Shown here: positions 23,135 to 33,850 of the stretch, in pieces | Layout of the letters: every line of letters starts with the position of its first letter | How positions within the stretch are numbered: the first letter of the stretch is position 1 | NCBI RefSeq assembly: GCF_052857255.1 | Contig: NC_135505.1 | Coordinates: 31,086,116 to 31,150,115, forward strand | From: Amblyomma americanum | Taxonomy: Eukaryota; Arthropoda; Arachnida; Ixodida; Ixodidae | Direction of reading: 5' to 3' | Length of the DNA: 64,000 nucleotides | The notes under the pieces: model-generated | Told to the model about the DNA's origin: nothing | What the model saw: the letters and a program-made list of their open reading frames with translations, nothing else | The model's database searches: none | Translations under genes and position numbers: made by a program

Positions 23135-23255
23135 GTTTATGTACCTGATCCTAGTGTAAATTTCTTTTTTGTAGCTTTGTTCCTGGACCTCTTAGTGGCC
23201 ATTTTATTGGCGTCAGCCTTCAATGCTACACTTTCTACTTTGCTTCTACCTACCC

Positions 23256-24330
23256 CTATGCCCTGAGCCGCGGTGGACCCCCTAAAAAAGCTGCTGCCCG
23301 GCCTGCTAGGCGCCACCCGATCTCGGCTCCTAGCCTTCTATTAAAGTGGATGCCATCTCGTGTAAAGCCTCCGCCAAAGCCGGCCCTATGCACTTCCCTG
23401 TTTATGTCTGCCACTTCAAAGCCTTTATCCTGGCTTAACTTCCATATCTCCCGATTAACAGCCACAACGTCCTTGGCAATTTCTCCGTTCCGTCCTGCAC
23501 TTCCGGCACTGTGCACACCACGATCTGGACTTGCTGTGCTATCGCCCTTAAATCGTAAACTCCCTCCGCTAATCTTTCCACTACTTTTGCGGCTTCACCA
23601 TTCAAGACATCATTTAGTCCCACCGCTATCGATCACTACCAAATTGCGCTCTTCAACATTCTTAGAAAGTTCGTTTTTTGTTTCTCTCAGTATTACATCC
23701 ATTTTCCTGCCTGGGAATGCTCCGACTGCTACCCGCTTATCACCCTTTACACGCTCCATTATAGTTCTTTCGCATCTACTCATATTTTAGTCACCACCGT
23801 TAAGTACTTTGGCACTGGCTTCCTCCATCCTAACTTCCGGTTTATTATGCCGCCTCTGATCTGTGGCTGCGACCTCATTCCTGGAAGCTATCTTGTTCTC
23901 CTTCTCTCCATCTCCAACAGACTTCCTAGCTGCCACGTGTGCGTAGCTGTTCCTGTCTGAACCCGCCTGACCTAACTCCTTATCGCTGTCCATGCCAGCG
24001 CAGGCTCCATCATCGTGGCTAGCGTTTGGAATGTCCGCCAATGTCGCTTCGCTTGACGGTGTCAGCCATTTTGTGCGTTCAACAATTCAATAAGCTGCTC
24101 TTGGAGTTTGCGCTTCTCTGCCCTCTCTACCTGCAGCTCTTTTTCTAGGGCATCCATACGTAGCGCTAGGCTGGAGTTTGGTTCGTCAGCCTTATCCACG
24201 TGTGCACCTAATACGCAGCATATCCACATAAAATCCGCGCCTTCGTCTCCTCTACAGATTCGAACCGCGTTTCTTTCAGATTCATCAACGTCTCACATTC
24301 CTTGCATTTAACCTTCAGCTGCTTGACCAT
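23256..24330 (-). pseudogene. Non-LTR ORF1 relic (PHD-like finger, SGNH domain)
   Basis: Starts at 24330 with a Cys-rich PHD-like finger (C-K-E-C ... C), continues through a charged coiled-coil-like segment, and ends in an SGNH hydrolase with block V D-G-I-H near 23330 and the end motif A-A-F-L-G-G. Several stops and frame changes. It parallels the intact ORF1 at 56499-57665. Confidence 0.7.
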
Positions 24331-24435
24331 CTTAGCAGCACGCTATTATTCCTACCACAAAATGCTAGAAAAAAAACCCACTTGCAACCACGTGCTCAAA
24401 TAAAATTCTGCCTACCACTAAAGCCAATCACCTAG

Positions 24436-24488
24436 AAAGGAATACTAACTACCTGTCTTCTACTAACTAAAGGAATACTAACTACCTG
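24436..24488. repeat. 33-bp direct duplication
   Basis: AAAGGAATACTAACTACCTG occurs at 24436-24455 and again at 24469-24488, upstream of the ORF1 of copy 3. Possibly part of its 5' UTR. Confidence 0.6.
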
Positions 24489-24494
24489 GCTCAC

Positions 24495-24755
24495 ATGTGA
24501 GCCCTGCAGATCTATAGCAGTCAGTCGGAAAAGGCCCGGCCGTAAGGTCACTGACTTGCTCTTTCGCGAGCACTTCACATAACTAGCCTAGATCTAAAAA
24601 TAGCCTAAATCTAAGCTCTCAAAATATTAAAGGAAATAACTCATCGATTTGTCGTAGTCACGCGCTCTCGCAGTCGTCCGACCGTCAGGTCCCGGTCACC
24701 ACGCGTAATCCGAAGAGCACCGATACAAGCGTCCGCACCGCACGGCTGTCAACTG
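24495..24755. repeat. Dispersed ~270-bp repeat, copy 2
   Basis: Ordered similarity to 10985-11262 in the same orientation, ending at GCACCGCACGGC just before the TGGA run. Unknown family, no ORF. Confidence 0.55.
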
Positions 24756-24760
24756 TCAAA

Positions 24761-25050
24761 TGGATGGATGGATGGATGGATGGATCGATGGATGGATGGA
24801 TGGATGGATGGATGGATGGATGGATGGATGTATGGATGGATGGGTGGGTGGGTGGATGGATGGATGGATGGATGGATGGATGGATGGGTGGGTGGGTGGG
24901 TGGGTGGGTGGGTGGATGGATGGATGGATGGATGGATGGGTGGGTGGGTGAGTGGGTGGGTGGGTGGATGGATGGATGGATGGATGGATGGAAGGGTGGA
25001 TGGATGGATGGATGGATGGATGGATGGATGGATGGATGGATGGATGGATA
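24761..25050. repeat. (TGGA)n array, 3' tail of LINE copy 1
   Basis: About 290 bp of TGGA units with TGGG variants in blocks. The same LINE at 53134 carries only about 5 units at the same place, so this is an expanded retrotransposon tail and not an independent satellite. Open frames in it are artefacts of the repeat. Confidence 0.85.
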
Positions 25051-25119
25051 CGGCTGAACCCTTTACATCGGGCGGTGGCTCAAGCCACCTAGCCATGTCT
25101 TGTGAAATTTTACTCCTGT

Positions 25120-28100
25120 CTTGCTTTTAGCCACCAATCAGATAACCTTCGCTTGGTTACTTCTAACCTCTTAAAATCCACTTTCCCTTCAGTCAGCCCC
25201 GCTGCCTTCCACTGTAGGGTGAAGCCCTTTACAGAAAAGTATCTAGTGTTCAGCTGTTTCCTCCTCCTCTCCGCACGCAATGCACAAAGTGTCTATCTCC
25301 TGGTACCTGACTCTATACGTCTTAGTCCACAAAACTTTGTCAATTTTCTAGTTCGCTTTCTCCATTTCGTGTCAACATTCTTTATATACAGGTATCTGAA
25401 AACTTTCCTAGCCCACCGCTTTTCCTCCATCCTTCTCAATCGTTCCTCAAATGCAATCTTACTGCTAGCCTCTCTGCTCTCGAAAGACGCCCATCCCACA
25501 TCACCCTGTACCCCCTGATTTGGTGTATTGCCATGTGCTCCCAAAGCTAACCTCCCTACTCCCCGTTGCCTAATTTCCAGCCTTGCTTGAACATCTGGCC
25601 TCATACACAGGACCGCATTCCCGAAGGTCAGGCTAGGGACCATCACCCCTTTCCAGATCCCTCTTACCACCTCATACCTATTTTAATTCCACAGTGCCCT
25701 ATTTTTCATGACAGCTGCATTCCTACTAGCTTTATTCATTACATATTTTTCATGCTCTGTCAGATACTCAACACTGTTATTTATCCACACCCCAAGATAC
25801 CTGTACTCATTCACTACTTTTAGCACGAACTCCTGTATTCTATGCTCGCCGCCCTCTTCATTAAATATCATGACTGCAGATTTTTCCTTACTATACTTGA
25901 AGCCTAATCTATCTCCCTCTGTACTGCATATGTCTAACAACTTCTGCAGGTCTTCCTTGTTGTCAGCCATTATCACTATATCGTCCGCATATATTAGTCC
26001 CGGTAATGTCTGTTTAATCAATTCCCCTTGCTTGAAAAAAGGTAGGTTGAAGCCTAGTCAGCTCCCCTCTAGCTTGGCCTCCAAACCTTGCAGGTACAAC
26101 ATGAACAACAAAGGGGACAGAGGACATCCTTGTCTAAGCCCCCGCTGTATCTCTACAGGCCCTGATGCATTTTTTTTCCCATTTTATGAGCACTCTTTTA
26201 CCTCTATATATATCTTTTAAAAGATTAATTACTCCATTTTCCACATCCAATGTGCCCAATATGTCCCACAAATGCTCCTGAGTAACGTTGTCATAGGCTC
26301 CCCTAATATCCAGAAATGCTAGCAATAAGGGCCTACGTTCCTTTTTCGCAATTTCTATACACTGTGTCAATGAAAATAGATTGTCCTCCAACCTCCTTTG
26401 TTTCCGGAACCCATTCTGTAGTTCCCCTAACACCCCCTCGTTCTCCACCCAAGCCTGCAGTCTATCCTTTATAATTTGCATCACTACCCTGTAAACCACA
26501 GATGCGACTGTTATGGGGCCATAGTTACTTACGTCTGCTTTGTCCCCCTTTCCCTTATATATCATGTTCATTCTACTTAATCGCCATTCATCGGGGACTT
26601 TCTCATCCACTATCATTTTGTTCACTACCTGTATTAATGTTTGCTTGGATTTTGGTCCTAACTTCTTTATCAACATAATCGGGGTACCATCTGGTCCTGT
26701 TGATGTGCCACTAGGAACCGTCTTCTCTGCCCTTTCCCACTCTCCTACCGGTCTATCCTCCTTTGATAAATTATGTACCACGTGCTTTGCTGAAAATTTT
26801 TCCGTCATCCTTGTTCCTATGTGTTTTATTGCTTCATCCCTTTCTAGTCGAATACCCTCATCTGTAACAATAAACGTTTGTTCAAGCCTAGTTTTATTAC
26901 TCATTGCATTTAGATGTTTCCAGAATTTTTGGGCTGCTTTTCTATCCTTTTTATTTACTTTTGACATCCATTGGGCACCCTTTCTTCTAATTTTCTCATT
27001 AATCAAATAGGATGCCTCCCTTCTACACTTTATGAAGGTATCCCATTTTCTGTCTACTTCAGGTTTTGGTTCCCCCCTCTTCTTGGAATATCTGTGTTAA
27101 CTGGATGCTTCCTTGCGCTTTTCTATTGCCCTCTTGACCTCCTCATCCCACCAACTCTTGGGTTTGCATCTTTTCCCTTTTAGCTTTACTCGCACCTTAG
27201 CTAGCTCTAGCTCCAGTAATCGAGTTAATTTGGTATAAGTCCATTCTGTTTCACTATCCTCAAAAATTACTTTCTCGATTTGTTTGGCTGCTACTTCCAA
27301 TTGCTTTTCTGAGTAAAAATTTCCCCCTGATTGTTTATCTTGCTTCAGTCCTACATTGCTTTTTGTTCTGAAGCTCAACTTGATACGCTTGTGGTCACTA
27401 CCTAGACTTCTGGAACCATCTTCATCTATGCTCATTACCCCTAATCTGTTATACATCCTCTGTGACATTAGTGCATAATCTATCGTCGAGTGCAGACTCC
27501 CCGCCTCCCATGTTATGAGCCCTTCACACTTCTCGGTGCTGTTGCATACAACTAAATCATGCCTGTCACACATGTCCTGCAGCATGCTTCCTGTCGAATC
27601 CGTATACCCATCCAGGTCTTCTATGTGTGCATTCATGTCGCCTAATATAATTATCTCGCCCTGTCCTCCTAGCTCATCAATGTCGCTTGCAATACATTCT
27701 AACATTTTCCTGTTTTCCTCTTTAGCATTAACCCCTGTCCACAGGTATACAATGCCAAGGAGTGTTTGCTTGCCTGCCACTGTTCCTTTTAGCCATAAAT
27801 GTTCCCTGCATCCCAGTCTAACCCTTTGAAAATTCATACTTTTATGAATGAATGCCCCAATTCCACCTCCCTTTCTGCTGCCCTCTGTTCTATTGCAATA
27901 TTCCCATGCGTAGTCTGGGTTACAGGGTGGTTGCTCCATGTCTCTAAGATGTGTTTCCGCTAAACCATATACCATTAATTCCTCCTGTCTTAACTGTTCT
28001 TCTATTTCCTCCCATTTCAGTCTCGTGTCGTTCCGTGTCTCTCCTTTGTGTCCTGTTTTGTTACGCGCTGCTCTATTTTCATGGATCACCAACTCGCCCA

Positions 28101-28140
28101 ACAAGCAACACTTCTGAAGTCTATTCCTGCCACCTTGCAT
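25120..28140 (-). pseudogene. ORF2 of LINE copy 1, broken
   Basis: Endonuclease 28140-27097, RT 27006-26134 and 26021-25683, connection 25670-25293, in changed frames. Compared with the intact copy it lacks about 210 bases near 25325 and about 29 bases near 25190, which removes the zinc-knuckle region. The YADD block (26000 area) is kept. It also has a 99-bp in-frame addition near its start (see 28024-28117). Confidence 0.85.
28024..28117 (+). mobile_element. ~95-bp mini-element with target-site duplication (locus 1)
   Basis: Absent from the paralogous LINE copy at the same point (about 56380-56384), where AGTCT occurs once. Here AGTCT occurs at 28019-28023 and 28118-28122 on either side of a 94-bp insert. 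The insert contains CGCGCTG (28064-28070) and ATGGATCACCAACTCGCCC (28081-28099), shared with 36402-36440 and 38749-38787. The net 99 bp keep the LINE frame open, adding 33 codons. Confidence 0.75.
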
Positions 28141-28238
28141 GTTAATGAAACCTATATCTGAATTAACTTGGCCCTGGCGCTTGCGTCTCTTTCTTCCCCT
28201 ATGGTTCCATTGTCCGTTTGATCTTAACTCTTCCTTCT

Positions 28239-28650
28239 CTACACTGGTTCCTTCAGAGCTCTGGGTCCCCCCAAAAAAGCTGTTGCCTGGCGACCTATCC
28301 TACTACCCACCTTCTTGCCAGTGGCACCACCGTAGTGGATGCCATCCTGTGCAAAAGGGTGGGGCCTAACCTCGTACACTTCCCTGTTGACCTCCATCAC
28401 CTCGTATCTTAGTCGTCGACTCAATAGCCTAATTACCCGATTAGTCTCCACGACCCTCCTTTCCGTTTCGCGAGCCTGCCTCTGGACCTCTGGGATTGTG
28501 CATATGGTCACATGCACACTCTCAGAGGCCTCTCTAAGCCTACGCATCCCCACCTCCAACTGCGTCTCAAGATTCTGGCTCCTCCCCTGCAGTACATCAT
28601 TGAGACCAGCATGGATGACCACAAGGTGTGCGCCATCCATGCTGCCCACC
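28239..28650 (-). pseudogene. ORF1 of LINE copy 1, C-terminal SGNH half only
   Basis: Matches the last third of the ORF1 at 56499-57665, including G-L-N-D and D-G-I-H. The N-terminal half with PHD finger, coiled coil and the nucleophile Ser block is missing through 5' truncation. Confidence 0.8.
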
Positions 28651-30240
28651 ACCAGCAGCCGAGTGAAGCGCCATCTGCAGAGGAGGAATGGACTACCGGT
28701 AGGTGGCTGCCACGGGTAGGTCTCGGATGGTGGCTGGCAGCGTAACACGTTACCTTCCAGTAGTGGCAGGTGGCGCGTAAAGCGCCACCCTCCAATTTCA
28801 CATTACCGACTATCGGAAACGTCTTTATATTTTTTTTCCTTTCCTACCTAATAGCTGAACAGCTTAGAAAGGTAGCTGTTCCTTGTCATTAAAAAAAATT
28901 TGTGGCTCCAATCCACAATGTGAAGGTAGTTGGACAGCGAAGATAGAAAACGACACCTGATTACCCAATGCAGCGTCACTTGAAAATCCACACACGTGCC
29001 TCTACACAGAGTGAAACCAGAGGCAAGTGAAATGTCCTTATTACCCTTCTGTTCTTCACAAGTGCATTAACGATTACGTTATGAACAATATCATATACAC
29101 TGAAATTTTCACTTCTAACTGTAGGGATAATCTTTGCTAAGATTAAATCAATGCATGAAGATTCAGTGGTGTTGGTTGAGTTGCATAGGTGAAATGATGT
29201 TCCCACATTGTTCACACGCACCTTATCATCCATCATTGTGTTTTGATGCTTCTTTTGTGTTTTGCTGAATGAAAACGAGCACTGAGCTGTATGCCCTGTG
29301 CGTCTCTTCAAAGGAGATATACCGTTTATATAATTTCATAATTTCATTATAATATTTTACATATATTTTTATTTTTAAATTCTCTTTCGCTATTTTTCTT
29401 TTTTTACTACTACTGCTTTACGAACAGTATGATGTATGATTTCTATGCTTTTGGGTAATTTTACACTCGGAGTTGCATTCAGTTCTTAGCCTGGCGTTTT
29501 TTGCGGACGATGCCGACGTCAAGAAAATTTCCTTGGGCGTTAGAGGTATAGAGATTCGCTGTAAAAATTCTAGCTTAATATAATACCTTCTTAAATCCAT
29601 CATCCGCAAAACCAGGTATAACGAAATCTTGAAGGCCTTCTTAACAACATTCCTACCGAAAAAAAATGCGATAGCTTTTACGTTGCCTGCTAAGGTGTCT
29701 ACAATGAGCTTCTAAAGTACTTGCAATTACTGGGCCAAAAGTCCGGTTGCAGGCGGTTATATTCCTCTTATATAGTACCAGAGTCCCTCAATACTTAAAC
29801 TGGTCATGAAACTTCCCCGAAAGCTTGATATCGGGACAAGAGTAGCCGCTACGGCCGCCCTCGCCATTCTGGGGGCATCGGAGTGAATCCAGCGCTGGCG
29901 CTCTGCGGGCTACGATGGGACTGAAAAATACGCGAATAAATACATCTCCGGAGCGATACTACTTTGAGAAGGATGTGTGTTTCGGCTGATTAAGACACAT
30001 ACAAAAATAAAAATTCAGGGGCCACTTGGTTGACCTAAAGTACGGTGAGACGAAACCATTAGCGCAGTGTTACTGCTTGCGTTACTGGTGTGTGGTTAAG
30101 ATGTTAATTAGGTACTCAATTGTTTGTGAATCTTATATGCTGGAGACACTGGAAGGTATCTGAAAGGCATATATCTGATCCGTCGCATTTCTGCAAGCAC
30201 TCTCCAGCTTCCCAGACAAGGAGAACTACATACGCATCGT
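28651..30240. other. No recognised feature
   Basis: About 1.6 kb between two LINEs. Nothing coding that I can support. Confidence 0.45.
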
Positions 30241-30300
30241 CATGAAGTAGCGTAGTGGTTCATTCTACTTCCGGCCACCGAGCGTGACGGACGCAGGATC

Positions 30301-31557
30301 ATGAGCTCCGGCGGAGCGGCGACAGCGGCCCTTGCTGGCCGCGGAAACAGGATCGAAGGAAACGACGATACGGATTATCAGGTGATCTTGCCGCAGCTGC
30401 CTACCGGACGTGTGTTTTTAAACACACTTTTTCTGCACGGCGATGTTCGTGTTCGGCCCTTTCTGGTCGAGGATTTTCGTGATGCGCTGGCCCAGGCTGG
30501 TACGCTCCCTGACGTGGTGGCTTTGGGGGCGTACCAAATCAACCACGTTTGGGCTGTGACTTTCAAGACCGCTGAAGGCGCCAAGAGGCTTCTCGCCTTC
30601 AAGGAACTCAAAGTGAAAGGACGGCGATGTCTTATTATCGATCCGGAAGACCAACAAGTCAACCTACGGCTCCACTGGTTGCTGGAAGGCGTGGCCGACG
30701 AAGATATCCGGACGGCTTTTGCTGCGTTTGGGAATGTAATCGAAGTTACACGGGAACGGTGGCGCGTCCAAGGCGTCCACGACAAGGGATCTACAACACG
30801 AACTGTGCTCCTAAAACTGAAACCTGGTTTGAAGGTTGACGATCTGCCTCACCAGATACGTGTCGCCGGGGAGTTGGCCCTTGTTGTGGCGCCGGGGCGA
30901 CCGATGCAGTGCTTGCGCTGTCATGGCACGGGCCACGTTCGGCGAGAGTGTAAAGTGCCCCGGTGTTCGAAATGCAGGTGTTACGGCCACGCCGACAGCG
31001 ACTGCGTCCGCACATACGCAGTGGCAACCGGGCTGGCAATGGGGGTCGACACGACGGAGCACATTATGGACGTCTCCGAGACAGAAGAGGCGGCAAAGGG
31101 AACCGACGTGACGACGAAACCGGCGGTGACGACGCAGTCTTCTGGGCACCCGAGTGGCGACGGAAACACGGCCAGCGGCGGTGGGAAGGAACCGGGGACG
31201 GTAATTCCTGCTGGGACAAATGAAGGGTCATCCAGCGACGGGACCACTAATCTGGCTAAAAATGTCGACCAACCACCGACCAGTGAGGAACAGATGGACC
31301 AGAGCGACGCCCGTGTGACGACCGTCGCCGCCCCAGCCAAGCGACCTCACGACCTGACCGACAACGAAGGGGACACGCCCGCAGCTGGCGGCGTTGAGGA
31401 GCCGCCAGCAAAAACAGGCCAGTCCAGGCGATCAACACACAGGCCAACGCTCAACCTTGCGGCAGGCAAGCGGGTCGCCGAGAAGGCGCCACCACTGCCT
31501 CCGCAGCAAAACCAGGCATCCGCTCCTGACGGCTCCGGTGGTGGCAACGGCATCTAG
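30301..31557 (+). CDS. L1/Tx1-like retrotransposon ORF1 (gag-like, two CCHC knuckles)
   Basis: Intact 418 codons from an ATG at 30301. Residues 35-200 form an alpha/beta region that may hold RRM-like units. Two perfect CCHC zinc knuckles follow: C204-C207-H212-C217 and C222-C225-H230-C235, both C-x2-C-x4-H-x4-C. The C-terminal 180 residues are Gly/Thr/Pro-rich and disordered. Such ORF1 proteins bind the element RNA and form the RNP. It lies 60 bases upstream of the ORF2 start of the same element. The GC-rich codon usage contrasts with the flanks. Clade call (L1/Tx1) rests on ORF2. Confidence 0.75.
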   Translation: MSSGGAATAALAGRGNRIEGNDDTDYQVILPQLPTGRVFLNTLFLHGDVRVRPFLVEDFRDALAQAGTLPDVVALGAYQINHVWAVTFKTAEGAKRLLAFKELKVKGRRCLIIDPEDQQVNLRLHWLLEGVADEDIRTAFAAFGNVIEVTRERWRVQGVHDKGSTTRTVLLKLKPGLKVDDLPHQIRVAGELALVVAPGRPMQCLRCHGTGHVRRECKVPRCSKCRCYGHADSDCVRTYAVATGLAMGVDTTEHIMDVSETEEAAKGTDVTTKPAVTTQSSGHPSGDGNTASGGGKEPGTVIPAGTNEGSSSDGTTNLAKNVDQPPTSEEQMDQSDARVTTVAAPAKRPHDLTDNEGDTPAAGGVEEPPAKTGQSRRSTHRPTLNLAAGKRVAEKAPPLPPQQNQASAPDGSGGGNGI

Positions 31558-31617
31558 CTACGTGCTAAACGTGAAAGGTGAGCACGGTGCTCTCGGCGTC
31601 TTCACACGTTTTTAAAT

Positions 31618-33529
31618 ATGGCTTCCGCAACCTCCTTGACTTTTGCAACGCTCAATGTCAGAGGTTTTGCCGCTAAGAGGAAGCAGGGCCAAGTGCACCG
31701 CATGTTAAAAGATCATAATATCGATCTGCTTGCTCTTCAGGAAACAAAAGTGAAAGGGGAACAAGACACCGAGAGCATCGTGGAACGTTTTACGTCAAGA
31801 TTCTATGCGGTCGTGAGCCATGCCGTCGGCACATCTGCCGGATGCGTGGTTTTCGTTCTTAGTTCATGGATTACCAACTAGCCCCCCATCGTACACTCCT
31901 TCAATGGGATCAAGGGGCGTTCCATTGTTGAAAATATTCACAAGGCTAGGTGCATGCTTGAGTGTTGTGACGCAATATATGCTCGGGTCGCAGTTCTTCA
32001 GATTGACCTTGAGAAGGCGTTTGACTGTGTGGCGCACGAATTGCTGCTTTGCATTCTACATTACATTAACGTTGGTTCTGTTATCAGAGAGGGTGTGGCC
32101 ATGGCTTACCGTAACTGCACTACGAGGTTAATAGTAAACAATGCCTTCGGGGCCCCCATTAGTGCGCAGAGATCGGTACTCCAGGGCTGTCCGCTCAGCC
32201 CCCTGCTGTTATGTATTTATATAGAAACCCTCTGCCTAAACATTATAGGAAATTAGGCTATTCATGGTTTTCGTGTACAGGAATCAGAAGTGAAGCTCTT
32301 AGCATACGCAGATGACGTTGCTGTTTTCTGCGTTAACCAAGATAGCATAAGCAGGACAATCGAAGCAGTAAAGGGTTTCAGTGAGGTCACCGGAAGTTGG
32401 TGAATTGGGGCAAGTGCCTGGGATTCTGGCACGGAGAATGGCCGTCAACTCCAGCTGTTTTCGCCACCGTTTCTTGGGTGACAACACCCGTGAAATACCT
32501 AGGTGTTCCACTCGAATTTTACAGGGACACTGTGCCTTTTTGGAAAACACAGGTTGAAGAAACGCGTGAGAAAGCCGAAAAATGGAAAAGTGCTAATTTG
32601 TCTGTATTTGCAAGAGCAACTGTGTGCAATTTGTTTTTGATAAGCAAGCTCTGGTAAGTGATGCAAGTACTCCACTGCTCACGGTTAAATGTGGAAAAGC
32701 TGCACCGTATTTTCGGTATCTTTATATGGGCCTCAAAATGGGAGAGGTGCAGCCGGACAAATTTGTTCAGGAGCGTCAAGGTAGGGGGACTTGGTCTGGG
32801 GCACTTGTTCATACGGCAGATAGTAAACAGATTTTTGTTTCTCCGAGACGTTAAGGATCCCTTTCTACGTACCGTATGCCAAGTCAGGCTCGGGCGTGCT
32901 GTGCCAGATTTCATTGTTGGAACGGAGGCTATGATTGGAGGTATTTTTGGTTTTCTTAAAGAGGTTGTGTTTAGCGTCAGGTTTTTGACGGCGAGATTTT
33001 CTAAAAATTATTTAAGTGGTGTTCAGCGGAGAACATTGTACAAGGATGTATGTGACGTGTTATTGCCGGAACAAATGTACAGGTGAAAAAAATGCAGGTA
33101 CCACCGGGAACAAAAAATTTCTTCTTCAAGCTTCACACCGGAACTCTGTCTGTAAAATCTTTCCAAGAAAAAAAGGGGTTTTACCTACCTTGGAGATCCC
33201 ACTGCCTTATATGTAAACAACCAGAAACAATCGACCACGTATTCTTGCACTGTTGGGAAGGGGTATATTTTTGGGACGTCCTTCAAAGGACCATCAAAAA
33301 AGAATTACCATTGGATCCGTATGGAATCCGATTCCTGCCTACAGCAAAAGAAGATGGCATGCCGTTGGATTTAGTAATGCTCGCGGGCCTCCATAGCATA
33401 TGGCGCTCCCGAATGGCAGGCTTTCATTGTGACCCGGATGCGCGCCCTGCGCGATTGTATTTCCGTGAGACAATGCACAAGTTCATCGAGGTGCTGACAA
33501 CACATGCATCTCCCCCTGAGTGGCTTTAA
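31618..33529 (+). pseudogene. L1/Tx1-like ORF2 with large internal deletion
   Basis: Starts at ATG 31618 with an AP-endonuclease N-terminus (T-L-N-V-R-G, L-Q-E-T-K). At about 31880 it jumps into the RT, so most of the endonuclease and the RT N-terminus are deleted. RT palm follows (Q-I-D-L-E-K-A-F-D at about 32000, Q-G-C-P-L-S-P at 32185, Y-A-D-D at 32305-32316), then K-Y-L-G-V-P-L, the W-K-x-L-S-V-F-A-R-A segment typical of L1/Tx1, and a C-terminal C-x2-C...H...C knuckle (about 33205-33255). Stops and frameshifts at about 31880, 32256, 32400, 32657 and 33085. The 3' end is AATAAAAAAAAA at 33663-33673. Confidence 0.8.
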
Positions 33530-33673
33530 ACGCTCGAACCTTTGACGGAACTCAGGGAATTTTAAACTGACAAGGCCTGGCCCTCTGGGGGCTTAGGCTA
33601 CCTTTTTGTAGTTTGGGTGTCTACCCGTGTATGCTTTTTGTTGTATTCTGTCTAAGCCCGGCAATAAAAAAAA

Positions 33674-33850
33674 AGTAGCGCTGTGGTTAGCATGCTCAGC
33701 TGCAGAGTTGAAGGATGGTGGTTAGAATCTTATCGTGCACGAAGATTTTTTTTCTTATCGAGTTGAACAATGCCACGGACGGACGGGTGGACGGACGGAC
33801 ACCGCGAGTATGAGCCATTGAAGGCTATCGCCTTAAAACTGTGTATCAGC
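33674..33850 (+). mobile_element. tRNA-derived SINE, decayed
   Basis: GTAGCGCTGTGGTTAGCATG (33674-33693) is an A-box-like tRNA start, and a damaged B box follows at about 33720. The body contains GGACGGACGG-type repeats and GAGCCATTGAAGGCTATCGCC, a style common in tick SINEs. It starts directly at the A run of the LINE. Confidence 0.6.

Larger units (their letters stand above)
19478..24330 (-). mobile_element. Decayed PHD/SGNH-type non-LTR retrotransposon (copy 3)
   Basis: Minus-strand element with ORF1 then ORF2, ending at a short TGGATGGATGCATGGATGG tail (about 19487-19506). It has the same gene order and the same tail type as the elements at 24761-28650 and 53134-58140, but the proteins differ widely, so it is a related, older family. 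It is itself interrupted at about 22160-22450. Confidence 0.75.
25049..28650 (-). mobile_element. PHD/SGNH-type non-LTR retrotransposon, copy 1, 5'-truncated
   Basis: Nearly identical to the intact copy at 53134-58140 from the tail up to 28650, where similarity stops within the SGNH domain of ORF1. 5' truncation is the usual outcome of target-primed reverse transcription. Confidence 0.88.

Noticed and set aside
24749..25130. Met-Asp-Gly-Trp and Ile-His-Pro-Ser repeat proteins
   Set aside because: Artefacts of the (TGGA)n array read in every frame.
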